Shown here piece after piece: positions 1-6,500 of a stretch of 12,895 bases of DNA; positions within the stretch are counted from its first letter, which is position 1; every line of letters starts with the position of its first letter. The notes beneath the pieces are model-generated. The model saw nothing but the letters and a program-made list of their open reading frames with translations, did no database searches and was not told the origin of the DNA. The position numbers and the translations under genes were made by a program. The DNA comes from a bacterium (GTDB taxonomy: Bacteria > Spirochaetota > JAHITG01): the NCBI GenBank assembly GCA_028711675.1, contig JAQTRT010000063.1, positions 1 to 12,895 of the forward strand. Reading direction: 5' to 3'.

Positions 1-506
1 TTGAATTTAAAAAGGACCTCCTGGAGCAGGATCATCAGGGAGACATACCCGATGTGGCCGCCTGACTCGCTTCCTTCCAGGACCAGGGCGTCAACGCCGT
101 ACCGGATCTGCTGATCCGCGATGGAATCCGTGGAAGCAAAGGACATGGTCTTCTTGCCTGCTTTTTTCATCCCTTCCACATCCGTCCTTTTGGGAAAACT
201 CCCGGCAAAGACAGCGAACGGGACCTTCTTGTTCAGGAGGATCTCGTAATGTGTCCTGAAGTTGGGGGCAATAGTGATCATGTTCACGGCAAAAGGATGT
301 TTCAGGCCTTTTATGCATTTGTCCACTTCCTGTTCGAACAGGTCAGGCGGCATATTGCCTCCGGCCAGGACAGGGAACGCGCCGTTGTCGCTGACAGCTT
401 TAGCCAGTTCATAATTGCTGATCCAGGTCATTCCGCCCGAGATGATGGGATACGGAACGCCCAGGAAATCCTTCCCTTTCCTCCATATTTTTTCAAGTAA
501 GGACAT
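1..506 (-). CDS. Nitronate monooxygenase / FabK-like FMN enzyme, N-terminal part (C-terminus beyond window)
   Basis: The reverse strand is open for 168 codons from an ATG at 506-504 to the window edge. The start is preceded by a good Shine-Dalgarno (AAGGAGAA, plus-strand 511-518). The protein begins MSLLEKIW, then has PIISGGMTWIS near the N-terminus, LAGGNMPP, PFAVNM, and EGSESGGHIG with His151. These match the 2-nitropropane dioxygenase/nitronate monooxygenase family and its relative FabK (enoyl-ACP reductase II), both FMN-binding TIM barrels. The His in the GGHxG motif is the conserved active-site residue of that family. Known members oxidise alkyl nitronates or reduce enoyl-ACP, and the N-terminal half alone does not decide between these. 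The protein is cytoplasmic, with no signal peptide. Family members are usually about 310-360 residues, so about half is missing. The gene is divergent from the glycoside hydrolase. Family call is strong; exact reaction uncertain. Confidence 0.88.
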   Translation of the reverse strand, partial: MSLLEKIWRKGKDFLGVPYPIISGGMTWISNYELAKAVSDNGAFPVLAGGNMPPDLFEQEVDKCIKGLKHPFAVNMITIAPNFRTHYEILLNKKVPFAVFAGSFPKRTDVEGMKKAGKKTMSFASTDSIADQQIRYGVDALVLEGSESGGHIGYVSLMILLQEVLFKF

Positions 507-516
507 GGTCTTCTCC

Positions 517-529
517 TTTAACTGTTAAA
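517..529. repeat. Perfect 13-bp palindrome overlapping the Shine-Dalgarno of the minus-strand gene
   Basis: TTTAAC-T-GTTAAA is a perfect inverted repeat around a single central base. Its lower edge overlaps the Shine-Dalgarno of the nitronate monooxygenase-like gene (511-518). It could be a small operator or simply AT-rich chance; nothing else in the sequence separates these. Confidence 0.3.
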
Positions 530-585
530 ATAAAAGGGATATATTAAAATATGTCTTGTTTCATCCGCTTGGAGCATTATCCCTG

Positions 586-610
586 TAATATTTATAATAA
601 TAAAATATTA
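586..610. repeat. AT-rich inverted repeat over the candidate minus-strand -10
   Basis: TAATATTT at 586-593 and its exact reverse complement AAATATTA at 603-610 are separated by 9 bases and bracket the candidate minus-strand -10 at 594-599. This could be an operator. The 8-base arms are pure A/T in an AT-rich stretch, so chance is a serious alternative. Confidence 0.3.
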
Positions 611-621
611 AATTAAATCAA
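594..621 (-). promoter_or_regulatory. Candidate sigma70-type promoter for the nitronate monooxygenase-like gene
   Basis: On the minus strand, TTGATT (plus 616-621) is followed after 16 bases by TATTAT (plus 594-599), leaving a leader of roughly 80 bases before the ATG at 506. The region is very AT-rich, so chance matches are likely. The spacing equals that of three better promoters in this window, which is the main reason to list it. Confidence 0.35.
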
Positions 622-804
622 TAAAAAAATATGAAGGATATTTATCGGGCTGGGACCGGTATTTATTTTTTTTCATTTGTAAGTCCCGTCCGTAGCTCCC
701 TGTGAGAATCTTCCCGTCCATGTAAGAACGAAGGTTTTACAGCTAAAAAAGTAAGATATTTGTCCTTTTCATCTTTCCGCATCGTCGCCCGCTAGAAAAT
801 CTGG

Positions 805-832
805 TTGACGAACCATTCAGAAGCAGTATTAT
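805..832 (+). promoter_or_regulatory. Probable sigma70-type promoter of the glycoside hydrolase gene
   Basis: TTGACG at 805-810 and TATTAT at 827-832 are separated by 16 bases. Predicted transcription would start near 839, just upstream of the Shine-Dalgarno AAGGAG at 847-852. The TTG at 805 is also in frame with the downstream gene, but it is better explained as the -35 box than as a start codon. Confidence 0.65.
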
Positions 833-858
833 TGAGGAAAACAGATAAGGAGCAAAAT

Positions 859-2814
859 ATGAAGAGAGGATCGTGTGTATTTACCGTGATATTGTTTCTG
901 TTTACTTTCAATCTTCCTGCCCTGCTGGCAACAGAACCTCTTCAGCTCTTTGAACCGGGTACGGAAGAGATCATTGATTATTCACGGTACGGCGAATTCA
1001 GGAACATCGGTACGTCCCAATACAGTTATTTGATCAAGGACAGGGAAGGACTGGCCCGGGCAGCCGGCGAAGGGGTCTTTCCCAATGCAAGTGTCCTGAA
1101 AGATCCTGTGTACAAACAGCTCCTGAAACAAGGCAAGCTTAAAGGCAGGCATTGGGATTTTGTGGATACCAAGGATCATCGCCTGAATTTTTATAAATGG
1201 GCCACAGCCCCGGAATCACCGGACGTTAAACAGTATTACACGGCCATCATGTTCGAACGCCTGGGTATGCTGAAGGAGGCTGTTAAAGCTTATTACAGTG
1301 TCGTGGTCCATTATCCCAAAGGCGTGAGCTATACATACTGGAATTCGCCCTTTTACCTGGCGCAGACCTGTATGGACAGGATTGAGATCCTGTGCAGGAG
1401 GAATCCGGACCTGGGTATCAAGCTGGTCGGTGCGCGTGTCACGGTCAGGAAAGGCTTTGACATCGACCGGAGCAATGATGAGATCATCGTTGCTCCCGGC
1501 AGGTTGATCAAGGTGAACAGGGACGATGCGGCCGAAAAGCGGAGGGAATTCTCCCGTGACCGTATAATTAAAACAATCGGTGGCCAGAAAGTAAAACTTG
1601 TGAAATATGATTCCGGCCACTGGCAGCTTCTTGTGGACGATAAACCTTTCCTGGTCAAGGCCTTGGCTTACTCGCCGAACATGATCGGTCTCTCTCCCCA
1701 TACCGGCACGGTAGATCCTGTCAGGGACTGGCAGAACCAGGATATCAACAAGAATAACCGGATCGACGGGCCTTATGATTCCTGGGTGGATGCCAACAAT
1801 AACGACCAGCAGGACCCTGATGAGAAACCGGTGGGCGATGCCCGGCTCCTTCACGACATGGGCTGCAACACTATCCGCATCTACAGCCATGTGCTGAATC
1901 AGCAGCTTTTCCGCGATTTGTACAAACAGTACGGATTGATGCTCATGATCGGCGATATGGCCGGGTGCTATGCCACAGAGAGCGGTGCCACCTGGGAGAA
2001 GGGCACGGATTATGAGGATCCCAAACAGATAAAAAGGATGCTGGCCAATATTGAGAAAATGGTGAAAGAGAACAAGGATGAACCGTACACTCTCTGCTGG
2101 GTCCTGGGGAACGAGAATGTTTACGGAGTGGGGAATAATTCTGACAAGAAACCAGAGGCTTTCTATAAATTCATCGGCCAGGCCGTTGATCTGATCCATA
2201 AGCTCGATCCCGGCCATCCCGTGGCTATCTGTAACGGGGACCTGAAGTTCCTGGATATCCTGGCCGGATACGCCCCTCAGATCGATATCTTCGGCTGTAA
2301 TGCCTACAGGGGTTCTTTCGGGTTCGGCCGGAGCCTTTTCAACAATGTGAAAGAGATCATGGACAAGCCTGTCATCATCACCGAGTACGGGTGCAGCGCG
2401 TATGCGGATGGATTTACACAGGATGAGATTTTTAATTTTCAATCCGAGTACCACAGGAACAACTGGGAGGACATCGAATATAATTCATGCGGTTCCGGGT
2501 CAGGCAATGCCCTGGGCGGAGTGGCCTTTGAGTGGCTTGACGAATGGTGGAAGGCGAACGAGGACCTGCCTGACCGGATCAAGCAGCAGAAGAAGGTCTG
2601 GTACGAGAAACGGCAGGACGAGTATAATAAAAAGGACGACCTGGCCGGCGCGTTCAAGCATGATTCCGTGCCCCAGTTCGGCGCTCCTTTCCTGGACGGG
2701 TGGAGCTACGAAGAGTGGTACGGCTTCTGTTCCCAGGGTGACGGCTACAGCAGCCCGTTCAAGCGCCAGCTCAGGCCGGTATACGAGATGTACAGGAAAG
2801 TTTGGAACAAATAA
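859..2814 (+). CDS. Secreted GH2-like TIM-barrel glycoside hydrolase with EF-hand-like insertion
   Basis: Product of 651 residues. The ATG at 859 is chosen because AAGGAG sits 6 bases upstream and the first residues form a Sec signal peptide (MKRG, then a hydrophobic run to about LLA24). Residues about 121-187 are helical and TPR-like. From about 255 the sequence resembles the GH2/GH5-clan TIM barrel: GCNTIRIY, then VLGNEN with Glu419 as likely acid/base, then VIITEYG with Glu509 as likely nucleophile, then GGVAFEWLDEWW near the C-terminal end of the barrel. Between strands lies an acidic insert. Residues 311-322 fit a canonical 12-residue EF-hand loop (D311, N313, N315, Q317, D319, E322), and 295-303 (D295, N297, N299, D303) is a second, partial calcium-loop pattern. 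It is expected in the periplasm or outside the cell, acting on a beta-linked glycan of unknown identity. No lipobox cysteine follows the signal peptide. The next gene is 33 bases downstream. Confidence 0.82.
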   Translation: MKRGSCVFTVILFLFTFNLPALLATEPLQLFEPGTEEIIDYSRYGEFRNIGTSQYSYLIKDREGLARAAGEGVFPNASVLKDPVYKQLLKQGKLKGRHWDFVDTKDHRLNFYKWATAPESPDVKQYYTAIMFERLGMLKEAVKAYYSVVVHYPKGVSYTYWNSPFYLAQTCMDRIEILCRRNPDLGIKLVGARVTVRKGFDIDRSNDEIIVAPGRLIKVNRDDAAEKRREFSRDRIIKTIGGQKVKLVKYDSGHWQLLVDDKPFLVKALAYSPNMIGLSPHTGTVDPVRDWQNQDINKNNRIDGPYDSWVDANNNDQQDPDEKPVGDARLLHDMGCNTIRIYSHVLNQQLFRDLYKQYGLMLMIGDMAGCYATESGATWEKGTDYEDPKQIKRMLANIEKMVKENKDEPYTLCWVLGNENVYGVGNNSDKKPEAFYKFIGQAVDLIHKLDPGHPVAICNGDLKFLDILAGYAPQIDIFGCNAYRGSFGFGRSLFNNVKEIMDKPVIITEYGCSAYADGFTQDEIFNFQSEYHRNNWEDIEYNSCGSGSGNALGGVAFEWLDEWWKANEDLPDRIKQQKKVWYEKRQDEYNKKDDLAGAFKHDSVPQFGAPFLDGWSYEEWYGFCSQGDGYSSPFKRQLRPVYEMYRKVWNK

Positions 2815-2847
2815 TAAAGGAAGATCCCGATCCGGGAGGAATGTCTT

Positions 2848-3438
2848 ATGATGAAGAATATCAACGTCATTCTCTTTGATGATTTTACGATACTGGATGC
2901 ACTTGGTCCGGTCGAGGTCTTCCGGTGCCTGGATAAAATATATACCCTGGGCTTTTATTCCATGAACGGCGGCAGGGTAAGGACCAATCCCGATCTGGGG
3001 ATCATGACACGGTCCGCGGATGAGATCCAATCCTTTGATATCCTCCTGGTCCCGGGCGGTCTGGGGACCAGGAAACTGGCCGATGACCCGGATTTTATAA
3101 GCCGGCTTAAAGTGCTGGCCGAAAAATCGGAGTTCGTTCTCTGCGTTTGCACCGGTTCCGCTCTTCTGGCACGGACCGGTCTGCTGAAAGGATTGAGAGC
3201 CACCAGCAATAAACTGGCCTTTGACTGGGTCGTTCAGCAGGGTCCGGGGGTGAACTGGGTACGTAAATCCCGCTGGATCGCGGACGGCAAGTATTACACT
3301 TCCTCAGGGGTCTCGGCCGGCATGGATATGGCCCTGGGTTTTATCAGGGACCAGCAGGGTGAGGAGACGGCAATAAAGATCTGCAAGGGTTTGGAATACG
3401 TCTGGTATAAAAATAGCGAAGAAGACCCGTTCGCCTGA
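2848..3438 (+). CDS. DJ-1/PfpI family protein, isonitrile hydratase-like
   Basis: Product of 196 residues, the usual size for this family. Two adjacent ATGs (2848, 2851) follow GGGAGGA at 2834-2840; the first is used here. The N-terminus has FDDFTILDALGPVEVF with Asp17, a central VPGG, the nucleophile elbow VCTGSALL with Cys101 and Thr102, and SSGVSAGMDMAL near 154-165. Asp17, Cys101 and Thr102 fall at the residue numbers reported for Pseudomonas isocyanide (isonitrile) hydratase, which turns isonitriles into N-substituted formamides. Glyoxalase-type DJ-1 enzymes and AraC-fused regulators (GATase1-like N-domains) share the fold, but no DNA-binding domain is present here. The protein is cytoplasmic. 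With only 33 bases after the hydrolase stop and no terminator between, it is probably co-transcribed with it; the link in function is unclear. Fold certain, substrate not. Confidence 0.85.
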   Translation: MMKNINVILFDDFTILDALGPVEVFRCLDKIYTLGFYSMNGGRVRTNPDLGIMTRSADEIQSFDILLVPGGLGTRKLADDPDFISRLKVLAEKSEFVLCVCTGSALLARTGLLKGLRATSNKLAFDWVVQQGPGVNWVRKSRWIADGKYYTSSGVSAGMDMALGFIRDQQGEETAIKICKGLEYVWYKNSEEDPFA

Positions 3439-3471
3439 CCTGAGCTTCCACTTTTAAAATGATACCGGCCA

Positions 3472-3499
3472 TTGACTTTAAATAATAAATTGATACTAT
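3472..3499 (+). promoter_or_regulatory. Extended -10 promoter of the large signalling gene
   Basis: TTGACT (3472-3477) and TACTAT (3494-3499) are separated by 16 bases. A TGA directly before the hexamer (3491-3493) supplies the TGn of an extended -10 element. The predicted start near 3506 leaves a leader of only about 20 bases before the ATG at 3528. Confidence 0.65.
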
Positions 3500-3527
3500 C
3501 AAGGATAGACGGGTAGATACGGGAAAC

Positions 3528-6500
3528 ATGATGGCACAAACCGCTCAAAGTATCAATAACCGCTACGAGATAATTCAATCGCTTGCAGAAAAGTTTTTTA
3601 GCAGGATATTTAAGGCACGGGACAAACAAAAAGGTGAAGATGTCATTCTCCGGCAGTTAAGGCAGGAGAGCATCTCCAGCCGGCCGGAAGACCTGTTCCG
3701 GTTCAAAAAAGAGCTCACACGGTTCCTTACCCTGAAGCATCCCCATATCCTCCGGGTCCTGGACCTGGACGAAGAAAAGGGGCAATACTATTATATCACC
3801 GAATACCTGGAAGGCCAGGACCTGTCAGAGCTGTTCCGGAAGGGGAAACGTTTCAGCACGGATGAGGCAGTGGAGCTGATGACGCAGATCGTGTCAGCCC
3901 TGGAATACAGTCATAATGAAGGGTTGCTTCATCTGGACCTGAGGCCCTCGAACATTATAATTGAGGAAAAGACAGGTAAGGCACTCTTGACGAACTACGG
4001 AATATCGCATCTGATCGAATATGCTCAGATCAGGAATCCGGAGGAGATCGCGTCGGTATTCAGCTACATTTCGCCGGAACAGTCAGGGATCATGAAAAGG
4101 AGCTCGGATGAGAGGTCGGACCTGTATTCAGCAGGGGTGATATTTTACCAGCTTCTGACAGGGGAGACACCGTTCAAGGGAAATGACATCGGGTCGCTGC
4201 TGCATCAGCATATGGCGAAAATGCCTGTATTGCCGAGGAAGATCAACCCGCAGATACCGGAGGTGCTGGAAGGGATTACATTAAAGCTGCTTTCCAAAGA
4301 GCCTGAGAGCAGGTACCAGACAGCGAAAGGGCTGCTGGCGGACCTGGAGACGTACCGGAACGGAAATAAATCGTTCGTGATAGGAAAACAAGACCGGCTG
4401 AAGAAGCTCTTGTTCCACACGCGGCTGATAGGACGGGAAGAGGAAACAAAAGAGCTGAAAGGAAGCTTTAACAAGACGGGAGAAGGGAACGGCCGGGTCG
4501 TGATGATCAAGGGAGAGCCGGGAATGGGGAAGAGCCGGCTGGTGGACGAGATGAGGAGCTATGTGTATGAAGGGAAAGGGGTGTTCTTGTCAGGGAGGTG
4601 CTTCAGCCAGGAAAACAAGATACCGTACCTGCCTTACCGGGACATACTGTATGAATTCATAGACCGGATGAAGAAGAAGGAAGAAGGGGAGAGGGAAAAG
4701 AACATCAAGCGGCTGCAGGAAGTGATGGGAGAGCTGGGCGAGATCGTGATGAGCATCAATCCCGGGCTGGAGGAATTATTCGGGAAACAGCCGAAGCTGG
4801 TGCAGCTGGATTCGGAGAGGGAGCACCGCAGGTTCCTGATGGTAGCATCCAAGTTCTTCCTGAACCTTGGAACAAAGGAAGAGCCGTACGTATATTACAT
4901 GGACGATCTGCAGTGGTCGGACGAGGCGAGTTTATCCCTGCTGGAGGAGATACTGAGCCAGATCAAGGATTTTCCCGTACTGGTGCTGGGAACGTACCGG
5001 GACAATGAAGTGGACGAGAAGCATAGTTTGCATAAGGTGATACGGGAAGCCGGTGAGAAGCAGTATCCGATAAGCGAGATCGGGCTTAAGTTTTTTGATG
5101 AAAGGAAGCTGAACCGGTTCCTGTCGGAGCTGTTGTTGGAAGAAGAAGAGCGGACGGAGGAATTGTCGAGATATATCCTGAACAAATCAAAGGGGAATCC
5201 GTTCTTCAGCCTGGAGATCACGAGACAGATCGTGGAAGAGAAGGCGCTGAGATATGACGAAGAGAAGAGACACTGGATAACAGACTGGGACCGTCTTAAC
5301 GCGCTGGCGATATCGAACAACATCGTGGAGGTAGTGCTGAGACGGATCGATGTTTTAAACGAGGCTAAAACAAAGCTGCTCTGCTACGGGTCCGTGGCAG
5401 GCCGCGAATTTCCTATAACTCTGCTGCAGCGGCTGACGGAGTATAAGGAGGAGGAGCTGATCGGGCTGATCGATGAATGTATCGGGCTGCAGTTCATCGA
5501 GAAGAGCCGGGAGAAGGGGCGTGTTCTGTTCGTGCACGACCGGATCAGGGATGCGGTCTATGTAAGGGTGCCGGAGGGAGAGCTGAAGAGGATCCACCGG
5601 GAGATAGCGGAGTCTATCGAGGATATGTATAAGGGGAACACGGAACCTGTGCTGTTCGACCTGGCGCATCATTACGCAGAAGCTGATGAGAAGGAAAAAG
5701 CCCTGGCTTACTGCGGGCCGGCCGCTGATAAGGCCAAGGCCAATTACGCCAACGAGGAAGCCATCCGGTATTATCTGCTGGAAATAAAATTATTTGAGGA
5801 GACCGGACAAAGAAGGAATGAAAAATGGATCAGAGCACAGGAAGACCTTACCGATGTTTATTTGACCATCGGTGAGAATGACGAAGCCATAAAGCTTTCG
5901 GAACAGATATTGCCGTTTAAGAACGCGGCGCTCGAACAGGCAAAGATATACAGAAAAATCGGCACGGCTTATTATAAAAAAGGAGACTGGGAAAACTGCG
6001 AAAGCACACTGGTCAAAGGAATATCTTTTTTTAAAATCACGATTCCAGTTAAAAGACCGGATGTTTTTATCAGTATTTTCAAGGAATTAACGCTTCACAC
6101 TCTTCATATCATCTTTAAATTTTTTATTAAAAGATATTCGCAAAAACGGAAAACAGATGAAAAAGATCAGGAAATTGTTCTGTATCATTTCCCGTTAATA
6201 TGGATGTATGCGTTAAGCGATATCTATAAAGCTACAGCCAGCGTGTTGCGGATGATGAATTATGCGGAGGTGAAATTCGGGTATTCCAAAGAGCTGGCCT
6301 TGAGCTGGTTGTTTTATGCAGGCGGTTTTTTGATCTACGGTTTTTTTGAAAAGAGCATTAAATTTCAGCAAATGGCCCTGGATTACTTTCAGCCTTTGAA
6401 CGATGAAGCCCGCATCGGGCAATGCTTGCAGCAGATCAGCTTTTATTATTATATGGGAGCTTCCTCGCATGAAACATGCATTAAACTTTCGATCCAGGCA

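Larger units (their letters stand above)
507..858. other. Divergent intergenic region, 352 bp, no gene seen
   Basis: The part at 520-670 is strongly AT-rich and holds the inverted repeats and the minus-strand promoter candidate. The part at 680-800 is more mixed. It has an 8-base direct repeat TCCCGTCC at 684-691 and 712-719 (28 bases apart), the first copy preceded by TGTAAG and the second followed by ATGTAAG. The promoter of the glycoside hydrolase lies at 805-832. No convincing coding frame, RNA gene or rho-independent terminator was found. Confidence 0.6.

Noticed and set aside
640..680. Possible terminator at the GGGCTGGGACC region followed by a T-run
   Set aside because: The bases before the T-run do not form a stable stem, and no plus-strand gene ends here.
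805..858. TTG at 805 as start of the glycoside hydrolase
   Set aside because: The ATG at 859 has AAGGAG 6 bases upstream and gives a normal signal peptide; 805-810 reads better as the -35 box of its promoter.
1216..2454. Long 412-codon open frame on the minus strand
   Set aside because: It lies wholly opposite the glycoside hydrolase, which has signal peptide, catalytic motifs, promoter and ribosome site; the antisense translation has no recognisable domain.
2402..2851. 149-codon open frame on the plus strand overlapping the end of the hydrolase
   Set aside because: It is frame-shifted against a well-supported gene, is rich in R, S, T and G as expected for an out-of-frame read, and has no start signal.
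4205..5672. Several Ser/Phe-rich minus-strand frames opposite the ATPase part
   Set aside because: They mirror the purine-rich coding strand of the signalling gene and show no domain or ribosome site.
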